A stretch of DNA of 64,000 nt from Alphaproteobacteria bacterium UBA4588 (GCA_905182195.1 CAJJAW010000002.1:310001-374000), one strand, 5' to 3'. Shown: positions 9,482 through 18,604, counted from the stretch's first letter. Numbers and translations are program-made. The notes: generated from the sequence alone by a model not told the origin.

Positions 9482-9934
9482 CTAAAAGGGCCGAACCACA
9501 ACCATTATAATAATGATGAATAAAAGCACGGTGGGTACCTCATTCATGATTCGATAAGTTCGCCCAGGAAGTTTGTTTTTTTCTTGTTCAAAAACCTTTT
9601 GGCGTGTCATCAACCAAAAATGGAATGCGGTCATGCATAAAATACTTAAAAGCTTCACCCAAGGCCAGATTAAACTCCAGTCAATGATACCAGGGATTAA
9701 TGCTAACCCAGTACCAAACCCCCAAGTAGCAATCATTGCCGGAGTCATAATAATATTTAAAAGTTTCTTTTCCATCATTCTAAAAAGAACATCTGTTGGA
9801 GATGGAACAATTACGCTTTCACTATGGTGTACGTAAAGTCTAGGTAGATAAAATATACCTGCCATCCAAGTGATTACAGAAATAATATGACCAACCTTAA
9901 GCCAGGGGTATAATCCTATTAGATAATCGCTCAT
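9482..9934 (-). CDS. hemJ: Protoporphyrinogen oxidase HemJ
   Basis: 150 residues with four hydrophobic segments, matching the HemJ (UPF0093) family, which oxidises protoporphyrinogen IX in the inner membrane of most alphaproteobacteria. The conserved WLKVGHIISVITWMAG block, containing the essential His, is followed by YLPRLYVHH. Conserved charged loops such as GRTYRIMNE occur near the C-terminus. It is the last leftward gene before the AT-rich gap. hemE, often a neighbour in relatives, is not present here. Confidence 0.93.
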   Translation of the reverse strand: MSDYLIGLYPWLKVGHIISVITWMAGIFYLPRLYVHHSESVIVPSPTDVLFRMMEKKLLNIIMTPAMIATWGFGTGLALIPGIIDWSLIWPWVKLLSILCMTAFHFWLMTRQKVFEQEKNKLPGRTYRIMNEVPTVLLFIIIIMVVVRPF

Positions 9935-10325
9935 CTTCCATTACCTTTATTCTATATAATAATATATATAGTATATAAGTTTAGTAGATAGTTATAGAGA
10001 CGTTAAAATCTGTAGATAAAATGATTTACACAAACTTACACACAATATAAATAAATTATTGGAATGAAAAAACTTTTTTAATAAGTAAAAATTACAATTA
10101 CTTAAATTATTTCTATTCTTAAAACCTCTGTATAAAAACGGTACTAACTTTTTAGCTTAATATAACTAACAGTTAAAATTTATACATATACACTTGTGAC
10201 AATTTCTTGGAACGATCTTGGGAACCGGTGAAAAGAATAAGAATTCTTGCGTTTGCAATATATCGCAATTACCCCCACTGTTCTAACACCAACACCACAA
10301 CAACTTATCCACAGGATTACCCCCC
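9935..10325. other. Candidate chromosomal replication origin (AT-rich, strand-switch gap)
   Basis: 391 bp without a gene. From about 9950 to 10200 it is extremely AT-rich with runs of alternating TA. DnaA-like boxes are a perfect TTATCCACA at 10305-10313, plus one-mismatch matches at 10011-10019 (TGTAGATAA, reverse), 10036-10044 (TTACACACA) and 10180-10188 (TTATACATA). All seven genes to the left run leftward and the genes to the right run rightward, as expected for leading-strand orientation from an origin. ParABS and both parS sites lie within 8 kb. No replication assay or GC-skew plot is available, so this stays a candidate. Confidence 0.55.
10305..10313 (+). promoter_or_regulatory. DnaA box (perfect consensus)
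   Basis: TTATCCACA matches the strict DnaA-binding consensus. It lies 12 bp before the ATG of the maf-aroE gene, so it could serve origin function, DnaA control of that operon, or both. Confidence 0.7.
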
Positions 10326-11741
10326 ATGGATCTCATCATCGCCTCTAAATCTGAAGTACGTCAGCGTATTCTGAGCTGTACAAAGATTTCTATAATGGCC
10401 GTTTCACCCCAGATTGATGAGGAAAGTATTACTAGGTCGTTGGTTGCAGAAAAGGCCACACCTCGGGATATTGCTGATACTCTTGCTGAACATAAAGCTA
10501 AAAAGGTTTCAGTAAAAAACCCAGGAACTTGGGTTTTGGGCTGTGATCAAATATTGGCTTTTGAAGGTGAAATATTTGGAAAACCAAAAACGCCCAGCGC
10601 ATTAAATAGCATGCTTTCTCGTTTTTCTGGACAAACGCATCGCCTGATAACCGCGAACGTGATCTATAAAAATGCTAAGCCAGTATGGCGCTATGTTGCG
10701 ATAAGCCACATGACGATGTACCCGATGACTAAAGCAGAAATAGAAAACTATGTTGCAGAAGCATGGCCAGACGCCCAGCATACCGCTGGCGGTTATTATT
10801 TTGAAGAAAACCCACATTTATTTTCGGAAGTAAATGGAAATTGGTTTGATATAATGGGACTATCCATTAAGCCGATTGTGGAGTTTCTGAACCAGCACAC
10901 CACAAAATCAATACTCCAATCTCCAAAATTAGTAGCAGTATTGGGTCACCCGATTTCCCACAGTAAGTCACCCCGTATGCATAGGCATTGGCTAAAAACT
11001 AATGCGATTTCAGGAGACTATATTGCTATTGATATTCCACCACAACGTTTTGTAGAGACCCTAAGGGTGTTAATCGGCGCCGGCGTTTCTGGTTTTAACG
11101 TAACAGTACCACACAAAGAAAAAGCGCTGTTACTTTCTGACAAAAGGAGCGCAAGAGCAGAAAAGATAGGTGCCGCAAATACGCTGGTTATAGATGCTAA
11201 TGGAAAAATTAATGCCGATAACACGGATGGATACGGTTTTATTACAAACCTACGATCCCATTGTAAGCACTGGGTTCCAGCAGCGGGCCCTGCCTTGGTT
11301 TTGGGCGCTGGCGGCGCCTCACGTGCTATAATTGTGTCTTTATTAGAGGCAGGGGCACCTAAAATTTATCTAAGCAATCGAACTCAGCAGCGAGCATTAG
11401 ATGTGGCCTCTGAGATATCACCCATAATAGAAGTGGTATCTTGGGCGCATAAAGAGCAGTATCTCACAAAAGTCATGACTGTGGTAAACACAACATCCCT
11501 TGGGATGACGGGAAAACCCCCACTTAAGATTGATATCTCAAAAATAAATCCAGGAGCCCTTGTAACCGACCTGGTTTACTCCCCGATCGAAACGCCGCTT
11601 TTAAAGCAAGCAAAAACTTTAGGATGTAGTGTAGTTGGTGGCATTGGAATGCTTTTGAACCAAGGAGTTCCGGGGTTTGAAGCTTGGTTTGGAATTCGCC
11701 CAGTCGTTAATGCTGAAATAGAAGCCATAGTGGTCGAATGA
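10326..11741 (+). CDS. Fused Maf nucleotide pyrophosphatase and shikimate dehydrogenase
   Basis: One 471-residue frame carries two enzymes. Residues 1 to about 190 are a Maf-type nucleotide pyrophosphatase: MDLIIASKSEVR start, catalytic-type GCDQIL, GKPKTP, and HTAGGYYFEE. Residues about 200 to 471 are AroE (NADP-dependent shikimate dehydrogenase): GHPISHSKSPRMH and NVTVPHKE bind shikimate, NADNTDGYG carries the catalytic-region Asp, and GAGGASRAI is the NADP Rossmann loop. In relatives these are normally neighbouring separate genes. The linker around residues 190-200 has no stop and no internal start, and other frames there contain stops, so the fusion is continuous here. coaE follows with a 4-bp overlap. 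Confidence 0.93.
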   Translation: MDLIIASKSEVRQRILSCTKISIMAVSPQIDEESITRSLVAEKATPRDIADTLAEHKAKKVSVKNPGTWVLGCDQILAFEGEIFGKPKTPSALNSMLSRFSGQTHRLITANVIYKNAKPVWRYVAISHMTMYPMTKAEIENYVAEAWPDAQHTAGGYYFEENPHLFSEVNGNWFDIMGLSIKPIVEFLNQHTTKSILQSPKLVAVLGHPISHSKSPRMHRHWLKTNAISGDYIAIDIPPQRFVETLRVLIGAGVSGFNVTVPHKEKALLLSDKRSARAEKIGAANTLVIDANGKINADNTDGYGFITNLRSHCKHWVPAAGPALVLGAGGASRAIIVSLLEAGAPKIYLSNRTQQRALDVASEISPIIEVVSWAHKEQYLTKVMTVVNTTSLGMTGKPPLKIDISKINPGALVTDLVYSPIETPLLKQAKTLGCSVVGGIGMLLNQGVPGFEAWFGIRPVVNAEIEAIVVE

Positions 11742-12331
11742 GTTATTTATTGGGATTAACGGGCTCTATTGGCATGGGGAAATCCACAACCTGTGCTTTA
11801 TTTGCTGAACGTGGATGCCTTATTTGGGATGCTGATTTAACAGTACATCAAGCATACCGACGCGGTGGAGCGGCAGTTGATCCAGTTAGTAGTATTTTAC
11901 CACAAGTGATAGAAAAAAAACAAATTAATAGAGAAAAACTGCGTAAAATTATATCAGAAGACCCAACTATTCTACCACAGATTGAATCTATTATTCATCC
12001 CTTGGTGCAGCAGGATCGCCAGAACTTCATTTCCGCTAACCCATCGTCGATCTTAGTCTTCGATATTCCACTGTTGTTTGAATTGAACGCAGAGGCTGAC
12101 TTTGACGCCGTTGCTTGTGTATTTTCTGAGCCAGAAGTACAAAAGGAACGCGTTATGAATAGACCTGGTATGACAAAAGATTACTTCGAAATGATTTTGA
12201 GTAAACAACTACCAGTCGCAGAAAAGGTTGCTAGATCGGATTATGTAATTAGCACAGCCACTTCAAAAACTGCTGAAATTGCCGTAGATATTATTGTAAA
12301 AAATATTAGAAGAAAGTTGGAAAATGCGTGA
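11738..12331 (+). CDS. coaE: Dephospho-CoA kinase
   Basis: 197 residues. CoaE phosphorylates dephospho-CoA in the last step of coenzyme A synthesis. The P-loop GLTGSIGMGKST is at the N-terminus, WDADLTVHQAY carries the conserved Asp of the CoA site, and VFDIPLLFE and the lid region ERVMNRPGMT follow. The start overlaps the maf-aroE stop (ATGA) and the end overlaps dnaQ by 8 bp. Confidence 0.96.
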   Translation: MSYLLGLTGSIGMGKSTTCALFAERGCLIWDADLTVHQAYRRGGAAVDPVSSILPQVIEKKQINREKLRKIISEDPTILPQIESIIHPLVQQDRQNFISANPSSILVFDIPLLFELNAEADFDAVACVFSEPEVQKERVMNRPGMTKDYFEMILSKQLPVAEKVARSDYVISTATSKTAEIAVDIIVKNIRRKLENA

Positions 12332-13013
12332 AATAGTTTTGGATACTGAAACAACTGGTTTTGAGCCAAATGAGGGTGACCGCATTGTCGAAATTGGAGC
12401 GGTTGAATTACTCAACCATCTTCCAACTGGCCGCACTTATCATCAGTACATCAACCCACAACGCAGCATGCCTGAGGGTGCGTTTAGTGTACATGGGTTA
12501 AGCGCAGAGTTCCTATCAGACAAGCCGGTTTTTAAAGATATCGCCCAAGAATTGATTGATTTCATTGGAAATTCTAAGATCGTAATTCATAATGCTGCGT
12601 TTGATATGAAGTTTTTAAATGCTGAGTTGGGCTGGGCCAGCCGTCAACTTTTACCAAAAGACCAAGCAATAGATACTTTGGCAATGGCGCGGCGCAAGTT
12701 CCCGGGTTCACCCGCCTCCCTTGATGCACTTTGTAGAAGGTTTAGTGTTGATAACACATCTAGAACTTTGCACGGCGCACTTTTGGATTCTGAGATATTG
12801 GCTAAGGTTTATTTAGAGTTGGTTGGTGGCCGTCAGCCAGATTTAGTGCTTTCGGGTCCAACAGCAAAAAAAACGGCAGACGGCACAGAACCACTTGGGT
12901 GGCGGCCAACGCAAAGACCCACGCAGCTTCCATCTCGACTTTCAGTTACAGAAAAAGCAGCACATGAAAAGTTTATTGCTGCTTTCGAAGTTGATACCCT
13001 TTGGCCGAACTAG
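12324..13013 (+). CDS. dnaQ: DNA polymerase III epsilon subunit (3'-5' exonuclease)
   Basis: 229 residues. The proofreading subunit of the replicative polymerase. The DEDDh exonuclease motifs are visible: DTETTGFEP (Exo I), HNAAFDMKF (Exo II) and HGALLDSEILAKVY (Exo III with His and Asp). A C-terminal tail rich in Pro and Gln corresponds to the flexible part that contacts the alpha subunit. It ends the rightward origin-proximal block and meets secB tail to tail. Confidence 0.96.
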   Translation: MREIVLDTETTGFEPNEGDRIVEIGAVELLNHLPTGRTYHQYINPQRSMPEGAFSVHGLSAEFLSDKPVFKDIAQELIDFIGNSKIVIHNAAFDMKFLNAELGWASRQLLPKDQAIDTLAMARRKFPGSPASLDALCRRFSVDNTSRTLHGALLDSEILAKVYLELVGGRQPDLVLSGPTAKKTADGTEPLGWRPTQRPTQLPSRLSVTEKAAHEKFIAAFEVDTLWPN

Positions 13014-13033
13014 AGCTAGTTGGCCTTTTCTTT
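13003..13033 (+). terminator. Probable rho-independent terminator of maf-aroE/coaE/dnaQ
   Basis: GGCC-G-AACTAG and CTAGTTGGCC form a stem with a short loop and one bulged G, followed directly by TTTTCTTTT. It overlaps the last codons of dnaQ and lies at the junction with the convergent secB. Confidence 0.5.
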
Positions 13034-13522
13034 TGAGCCTTCCGCGGAACGACGTTGAATCTCACTACGATATAGGGCCACGAAATCAATTGGCTCAAGG
13101 TTCACAGGTGGAAAGCCGCCATCACGCGTGATGTCGCTAACAATCCGGCGCAAGAACGGAAATATCATCCGGGGACATTCGATCATCAGATAGGGGTGCA
13201 ATTGATCTTCTGGTAGGTTTTCAATGTGAAAAATTCCACCATACTCAAGCTCTAATAAGAACATAGGCTCACCTTTTTCTTTCGTCTTTGACGAAATAGC
13301 GGCTTTGATAATCACTTCAAACTGGTTTTCAACAGGGCGCTTTTTGGCATCTAAATTCACTTGAACAGAAATTTCTGGCTTTACATCGCCATTAATACCT
13401 TTTTGAGCCAAAATGTTTTCAAACGACATGTCGCGAATATACTGAGCTAGAACTTTTATTTTAAGTGGTTTTGGTGTAGTTTCTTCTTCGTTCTTAGCGT
13501 TTTTAATTGGCTTTCTTGCCAT
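13016..13522 (-). CDS. secB: Protein-export chaperone SecB
   Basis: About 168 residues. SecB keeps preproteins unfolded for SecA-dependent export. Conserved blocks are IRDMSFENILAQKG near the N-terminus, LELEYGGIFHIENLPED, and LMIECPRMIFPFLRRIVSDITRDGGFPP. I chose the ATG at 13522 (MARKP) because AGGAG lies eight bases before it. A GTG three codons earlier overlaps that ribosome binding site and is unlikely. Confidence 0.97.
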   Translation of the reverse strand: MARKPIKNAKNEEETTPKPLKIKVLAQYIRDMSFENILAQKGINGDVKPEISVQVNLDAKKRPVENQFEVIIKAAISSKTKEKGEPMFLLELEYGGIFHIENLPEDQLHPYLMIECPRMIFPFLRRIVSDITRDGGFPPVNLEPIDFVALYRSEIQRRSAEGSKEKAN

Positions 13523-13577
13523 CCCAGTCACTCCTAAAAATATGTTTCAGATTGTATAACAGAATGCTGATGGACGC

Positions 13578-14036
13578 TCAATCCTTTGTCCAACCAGATG
13601 GGTCCTTTTCGGGGGAAACCTGCTTAAATTTGCCCTCAATAACATCATCGTCTGAGCTGGGATGGGTTGGCGCAAAATTGAAATTGCCTGCTTTCAGTTT
13701 TGATTTTATATTGCGCATTACAAACACGCGAAAGGGGGGAAAAAGTAGTAGAAAACCTGTGGCATCTGTAAAAAAACCAGGGGTAAGCAATAGGGCGCCA
13801 GCTAGAAGAATCATGGCACCATGGGCCAATGGCTCTGTGGGATCTTTCATATTTCTTAAAGAACCTTGCAAATTTTGGAGAGTTTGTGTCCCCTGGCTTC
13901 GTACTAACCAAGTTCCTGCTACCGCGGTTAATAGAACAACCAAAAGAGTAGGCCAAAGGCCAATTGTGCCCCCGACCTGAATAAATAATCCAATCTCAAT
14001 CAAGGGTACAGCGATAAAAGCAAGTAACAAACGCAT
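13578..14036 (-). CDS. fxsA: FxsA family membrane protein
   Basis: About 152 residues with three to four hydrophobic helices, starting MRLLLAFIAVPLIEIGLF. The FxsA family is named after an Escherichia coli protein whose overexpression relieves phage T7 exclusion by F plasmids; its cellular role is poorly known. TAVAGTWLVRSQG and LLTPGFFTDATGFLLL are the typical blocks. The charged C-terminal tail is cytoplasmic in prediction. ATG at 14036 has GGAG seven bases upstream, which decides the start over an upstream TTG. It diverges from the Tim44-domain gene. Confidence 0.92.
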   Translation of the reverse strand: MRLLLAFIAVPLIEIGLFIQVGGTIGLWPTLLVVLLTAVAGTWLVRSQGTQTLQNLQGSLRNMKDPTEPLAHGAMILLAGALLLTPGFFTDATGFLLLFPPFRVFVMRNIKSKLKAGNFNFAPTHPSSDDDVIEGKFKQVSPEKDPSGWTKD

Positions 14037-14142
14037 TAAGTGTCTCCAATTCAAGTATGTGCTGGTGGACTTGACCCAACTGCTGTCCTACATAAGTACA
14101 GACAATGCAAATTTCTATTCCTCATGAGGCAACAGATAAACA

Positions 14143-14799
14143 ATGAATATGCAATTAATCCAACTTTTAGCCTTGGCGGGCATCGCGGTATATCTGGTTT
14201 TGAAGTTACGCGGCGTTCTTGGAACCCGCGAGGGCCACGAAGGCTCCCGAGCTGATATGTCCACTTCAGGGGGAAACAGACCAAAGTTTGAGGTGATTGA
14301 GGGTGGTCCTGATGAAGATATCACGGACCATGCAGATGAAGACAGTGATGCCGCACGGGCGCTCTTGAGTATGAAGTTAGCTGAACCTTCTTTTTCTGTT
14401 AATGAATTTCTGCTGGGCTCAAAGGGCGCCTATGAAATGATCCTAATGGCATTTGAGAATGGTGATCTTGAAAGCGTGAGGTCTTTCTTGGGTGCTGACG
14501 TTTATGATGCCTTTTCTTCAGTAGTTGAAGCGCGCAAAGAGCAAGGCCTGACGATTGAAGCTGAGTTCATTGGCGTTCGGGAAACGGGCCTTATGGGGGC
14601 CAGTTTCGACCCCAAAACTAACCGTGGTGAGGTTGTTGTGCGATTTGTTTGCGATCTCTCCACGTTGGTGCGCAACGCCAGTGGCGACATTATTGAGGGT
14701 AGCGAAACAAAGGTCAAACCGCAGCGAGACATTTGGACCTTCGCCCGAACAATGGGATCGACTGACCTAAATTGGCAACTTACAGCTACGGGCGAATGA
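14143..14799 (+). CDS. Tim44/TimA-domain inner-membrane protein
   Basis: 218 residues. One N-terminal membrane helix (LIQLLALAGIAVYLVL) is followed by an acidic linker and a Tim44-like domain (about 75-215), with FLLGSKGAYEMILMAFENGD and IWTFARTMGSTDLNWQLT as hallmark blocks. Alphaproteobacterial homologues resemble mitochondrial Tim44 and TimA but their bacterial role is not settled; a link to membrane protein handling is a family-level suggestion. The stop TGA is overlapped by an ATG that begins the mltA-like remnant. Confidence 0.9.
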   Translation: MNMQLIQLLALAGIAVYLVLKLRGVLGTREGHEGSRADMSTSGGNRPKFEVIEGGPDEDITDHADEDSDAARALLSMKLAEPSFSVNEFLLGSKGAYEMILMAFENGDLESVRSFLGADVYDAFSSVVEARKEQGLTIEAEFIGVRETGLMGASFDPKTNRGEVVVRFVCDLSTLVRNASGDIIEGSETKVKPQRDIWTFARTMGSTDLNWQLTATGE

Positions 14800-14858
14800 G
14801 GTCCAAGGTATTTGTTTTCATGCTGCTGCCTGTCTCACCATGGATCTTGGTGCTTTAG
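14796..14858 (+). pseudogene. Likely remnant of mltA (signal-peptide stub)
   Basis: A 20-codon frame starts at an ATG overlapping the Tim44-gene stop (ATGA) and reads MRSKVFVFMLLPVSPWILVL before a TAG. That is a basic residue plus hydrophobic core, like a signal peptide. The TAG is two bases before the ATG of the Smr gene. In relatives I recall the lytic transglycosylase gene mltA sitting exactly between the Tim44-domain gene and the Smr gene. The simplest reading is an internal deletion that left the first codons. This is inference from order and sequence character only; a real small hydrophobic peptide is the alternative. Confidence 0.45.
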
Positions 14859-14860
14859 TG

Positions 14861-15436
14861 ATGGTGAGAAAGCTTCGACCAGAGGAACGAGAGCTGTGGA
14901 AAAAAGTTGCAGATACGGCGACACCCATAAGCTCTGCCGCACCGGCCGCGACGTCTAATTTGGTATTACCTGGACAGAAAAAAGCACACCCAGCGCCAAT
15001 CCAATCTAAAATCACGGCTTTTCAAGTTGGCGCCAAATCACAATTCAGACCTGTTACAACACATATGGACCTATTTCCTAAAGTTCGTTTGAAAATGGAC
15101 GCAAAGTCATTCGGAAAACTTACTCGTGGTAAGCTGAACCCTGAGGCACGGCTCGATCTTCATGGCATGACCACTTCAGAAGCGCATTCTATTTTACAAA
15201 ACTTTATTTTAGGTTCAGCGCAGTTGCAACGTCGCTTAGTTTTAGTGATTACTGGAAAAGGTAAGTTCAAGCCTGACCGTGGCCCAATTCCCGAACGTCA
15301 TGGCATTTTGCGCCATAACGTTCCAATCTGGTTACGCCAATCACATCTTGCAAACGTAATCTTAGAGGTTACCCCGGCACACCAAAGGCATGGTGGCAGT
15401 GGAGCACTTTACGTCTATCTGCGCAGAAGACGTTAA
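14861..15436 (+). CDS. Smr (small MutS-related) domain protein
   Basis: About 191 residues starting MVRKLRPEERELW. A low-complexity linker leads to a C-terminal Smr domain (about 95-190) with RLDLHGMT, LVLVITGKGK, and the ending RHGGSGALYVYLRRR. Smr domains are nucleases or nucleic-acid-binding modules; free-standing forms in proteobacteria have been linked to DNA repair and ribosome rescue, and I cannot say which applies. ATG at 14861 is chosen because the protein then starts as relatives do; an in-frame ATG at 14840 would run into the mltA-like stub. It overlaps the convergent MFS gene by 4 bp. Confidence 0.92.
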   Translation: MVRKLRPEERELWKKVADTATPISSAAPAATSNLVLPGQKKAHPAPIQSKITAFQVGAKSQFRPVTTHMDLFPKVRLKMDAKSFGKLTRGKLNPEARLDLHGMTTSEAHSILQNFILGSAQLQRRLVLVITGKGKFKPDRGPIPERHGILRHNVPIWLRQSHLANVILEVTPAHQRHGGSGALYVYLRRRR

Positions 15437-16644
15437 GTCGGTGTGGAATTTCTTGCGCGTGATACACCAACCCACATTAATAGTGATGAAGCCCCAAAAA
15501 ATACTGAAACACCAACATATTGGGCTTCAAGCGGCAGACTAAAGTCTAATAAAACACCAGTTAAAGCAGGTCCTATTGCCGAACCTAGGACCATTGCTGC
15601 AGCGGCAGCGGCCTTAATTGACCCAAGGTGCTTGGTTCCAAAATTCTCAGCCCAAAATGCATTTGGAAGTGTGGCGGTCGCTCCAGACGTAAGCCCTAAA
15701 AGTACGAACCCAACCAACGCCGCAAGAAGCGATTGACCATAGGCAAACAGCAAAAAGGCAAAAATCATCGGCAGCTGAAAGTAGGGAATTAAACGGGCAG
15801 TTCCAATTTTATCGAGTAAAACCCCTGATAAGATCATAGACCCAATGGCCACACCGGTATAAACTGGAAACATGGCCACCAATTGAAAATGATCCCAGCC
15901 CTTAATTTCTGAAAAGTGTACCTGAAGAAAAAAGAAGGCAGTATTAAAGGCGGACTGGCCCACAAAAGCTGGCATCATAAACCAAAATAAGGGGTGAGCC
16001 AAAGTCTGGTTTCGTGTCCAATGGCGGCCATTCATCCCCACAGACTGATCCTCTGTAGCCATGGATTCAGGGCTACGCTCTTCTCGTAAAAGCCAGACAA
16101 GGGCGGGAATTGATAAAACAGCTATGAAAGCCGCCAAAACCCAAATGCCCTGCCAGACGAAAAGCATCATTAAGGCTACAACCAACAGTGGGTAGGTGGC
16201 CTCTCCAATTGAAAAGCCAAGGTTTGCTACAGAGAGTGCCTTTCCACGGTTTGCTGCAAACCAACGCGACATGCCCACAGCAGCGATGTGTGTGGACATG
16301 CCCTGTCCTGAAAATCGCAAACAAAAGATAACAACAGGCAATAATGCGACCCAAGGGTTGAATGCCATAAACAGGCATGATGCGGCCAGAGCGGCGAGCA
16401 CAATCGGTCCAAGACGCCGCACGCGCATAATGTCGGTTAGACCGCCGGCCCAAACCATGGCTATGGCTGAAGCGAAGGTCCCAAAGCCATAAATAGCGCC
16501 CCAATCGCCGTGAGATAGATCGAATGTTGTCCTAATTTCTCCTGCGAATATCGAGATAAAATAGGTCTGCCCAAAGCTTGACATCAAAGTGAGCAGGGCA
16601 CCTGCAGCCAGCCAGCGGCTGTTTTGGATTATAAATCTGAACAT
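15433..16644 (-). CDS. MFS transporter, substrate unknown
   Basis: 403 residues with about 12 hydrophobic segments and the layout of the major facilitator superfamily. The N-terminal half has FGQTYFISIF, GTFASAIAMVWAGGLTDIMRVRRLGP (the loop 2-3 motif) and RFSGQGMSTHIAAVGMSRWFAANRGKALS. Members with this WFAANRGKAL block are usually annotated as nitrate/oxalate-formate-like or uncharacterised carriers, so no substrate is proposed. It is a single gene, 40 bp upstream of hslU on the same strand. Confidence 0.85.
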   Translation of the reverse strand: MFRFIIQNSRWLAAGALLTLMSSFGQTYFISIFAGEIRTTFDLSHGDWGAIYGFGTFASAIAMVWAGGLTDIMRVRRLGPIVLAALAASCLFMAFNPWVALLPVVIFCLRFSGQGMSTHIAAVGMSRWFAANRGKALSVANLGFSIGEATYPLLVVALMMLFVWQGIWVLAAFIAVLSIPALVWLLREERSPESMATEDQSVGMNGRHWTRNQTLAHPLFWFMMPAFVGQSAFNTAFFFLQVHFSEIKGWDHFQLVAMFPVYTGVAIGSMILSGVLLDKIGTARLIPYFQLPMIFAFLLFAYGQSLLAALVGFVLLGLTSGATATLPNAFWAENFGTKHLGSIKAAAAAAMVLGSAIGPALTGVLLDFSLPLEAQYVGVSVFFGASSLLMWVGVSRARNSTPT

Positions 16645-16683
16645 AGCGCAATTGTCAGACCAAACTCTGGCGCTTGCAAGGGG

Positions 16684-17991
16684 TTACAACACGTAGCGCG
16701 AAAGGTCGCTGGATTTTAAAAGGGTGTCCAGATGCTTGTTCACATATGTCTTATCAATCACGATTTCGGTTCCCGGCTGATCGGGTGCCACAAAGGACAG
16801 CTCTTCAAAGACCCGCTCGATAACTGTATAAAGCCGCCGAGCACCAATATTTTCAACGGAGCGGTTCACCTTAGCTGCTGCATTAGCGAGAGCAGCTATT
16901 CCGTCTTCGCTGAATGATACGGTCACGTTTTCAGTTTTCATCAGGGCTGAGTATTGCAATGTTAATGCGTTTTCTGTCTCTGATAATATGCGGACAAAGT
17001 CTTCTTCGGTCAAATCGCGCAATTCTACCCGAATGGGCAAGCGGCCCTGAAGCTCTGGCAGTAGGTCGGACGGCTTGGCGACATGAAATGCCCCAGAGGC
17101 AATGAACAGAATATGATCGGTTTTAACTGGGCCGTGTTTTGTTGAGACTGTTGTACCCTCAATCAGCGGCAATAGATCTCGCTGTACTCCTTCGCGACTG
17201 ACATCTGCGCCCCTGGCGTCAGCTCGCGCACAAACCTTGTCAATTTCATCAAGAAATACGATCCCACTTTCCTCTACGGCGGTTACAGCGGCCTTGGTCA
17301 CAGCCTCATCATCTAAGAGCTTGTCAGCTTCCTCACCCAGCAGCACACCGTAGCTTGCAGCAACCGTTAGCTTTTTGCGGGTTTTGCGGCCACCCATAGC
17401 TTTTCCAAAGATATCACCTAAATTCATCATACCCATTTGACCACTGGGCTGCCCGGGGACATCCAGCATCGCCATTGGGTTAGAGGTGTCTGCGACCTCC
17501 AACTCTATGATTGTATCGTCCAGCTCTCCACTGCGGAGTTTTTTACGGAACATTTCACGCGTGGCTTCGCGCGCGTCTTCGCCGGCAATGGCTTCAATGA
17601 CGCGTTCTTCGGCGGCGACCTTAGCTCGGGCACGCACGTCATCTCGCATATGATCGCGGGTCATGGCTATGCTGGAATCCACTAAATCACGGATGATTTG
17701 TTCTACGTCACGGCCAACATAGCCTACCTCGGTAAACTTGGTGGCTTCAACCTTTAGGAATGGAGCGCGGGCCAGTTTCGCCAACCTTCGGCTTATCTCC
17801 GTTTTACCTACGCCAGTAGGGCCGATCATTAAGATATTTTTTGGATAGACCTCATCTCTCAGATCATCTGCTAGCTGTTTGCGTCGCCAGCGGTTACGCA
17901 TTGCCACGGCTACAGCGCGTTTTGCATCATTTTGGCCAACTATATGGCGGTCTAGTTCAGAAACAATTTCTCGTGGAGTTAGGTCGGTCAT
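16684..17991 (-). CDS. hslU: ATP-dependent protease ATPase subunit HslU (ClpY)
   Basis: 435 residues. HslU unfolds substrates and feeds them to HslV. It begins [20 protein letters not shown], has the Walker [10 protein letters not shown], the pore motif GYVGRDVE, Walker [11 protein letters not shown], and the C-terminal tail DLSRYVL that docks into HslV. The start overlaps the hslV stop by 4 bp, so they are translationally coupled. Confidence 0.98.
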   Translation of the reverse strand: MTDLTPREIVSELDRHIVGQNDAKRAVAVAMRNRWRRKQLADDLRDEVYPKNILMIGPTGVGKTEISRRLAKLARAPFLKVEATKFTEVGYVGRDVEQIIRDLVDSSIAMTRDHMRDDVRARAKVAAEERVIEAIAGEDAREATREMFRKKLRSGELDDTIIELEVADTSNPMAMLDVPGQPSGQMGMMNLGDIFGKAMGGRKTRKKLTVAASYGVLLGEEADKLLDDEAVTKAAVTAVEESGIVFLDEIDKVCARADARGADVSREGVQRDLLPLIEGTTVSTKHGPVKTDHILFIASGAFHVAKPSDLLPELQGRLPIRVELRDLTEEDFVRILSETENALTLQYSALMKTENVTVSFSEDGIAALANAAAKVNRSVENIGARRLYTVIERVFEELSFVAPDQPGTEIVIDKTYVNKHLDTLLKSSDLSRYVL

Positions 17992-18545
17992 TTAGAGATC
18001 GCCTCTACAGTGAGGTTGCCGTTTGTATAGACGCAAATATCAGAAGCAATAGCCATGGCTTTTCTGGCTATTTCCTCAGCGCCAAGGTCTGTTTCCTGAA
18101 GACCACGAGCTGCAGCAAGTGCAAAGTTACCCCCGGATCCAATCGCCGCAATACCATGCTCAGGTTCTAATACGTCGCCAGCGCCCGTGATTATTAGAAG
18201 CTCTGTGCCGTCCGTGACTATTAGCATAGCTTCCAGTTTTTGCAGGTATTTATCTGTTCGCCAGTCTTTGGCAAGTTCTACGCAGGCTCTCTGAAGTTGG
18301 CCAGGCGTGGCCTCTAGTTTACCTTCTAAGCGTTCTAGAAGGGTGAAGGCATCTGCGGTAGAGCCTGCGAACCCAACTACAACATCATTTCCACCAGGCG
18401 AAAGGCGCCTTACTTTCTGCGCGGTTCCCTTGATTACGGTGGGGCCAAGGCTCACCTGTCCATCACCGGCAATCACAACCTGGTTGCCTTTGCGCACGCC
18501 AATAATCGTTGTACCGTGCCACCCGGGAAGTTTTGTATCAGTCAT
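17988..18545 (-). CDS. hslV: ATP-dependent protease subunit HslV (ClpQ)
   Basis: 185 residues. A proteasome-beta-like threonine peptidase. The catalytic Thr follows WHG in [12 protein letters not shown], so a short propeptide of about ten residues must be removed. AGDGQVSLG and [17 protein letters not shown] are conserved. [15 protein letters not shown] lies near the C-terminus. It is first in the hslVU pair; trxA lies about 107 bp upstream with its own terminator. Confidence 0.98.
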   Translation of the reverse strand: MTDTKLPGWHGTTIIGVRKGNQVVIAGDGQVSLGPTVIKGTAQKVRRLSPGGNDVVVGFAGSTADAFTLLERLEGKLEATPGQLQRACVELAKDWRTDKYLQKLEAMLIVTDGTELLIITGAGDVLEPEHGIAAIGSGGNFALAAARGLQETDLGAEEIARKAMAIASDICVYTNGNLTVEAISK

Positions 18546-18604
18546 GCGCGTCTCCTCGATATGGAAGCTATATGGGAAGTGCCCAGGCTCGCGACAAGGG
18601 CAAG

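Noticed and set aside
13507-13980. 157-codon plus-strand frame opposite fxsA
   Set aside because: fxsA has membrane helices, family motifs and a good ribosome binding site; the plus frame has none.
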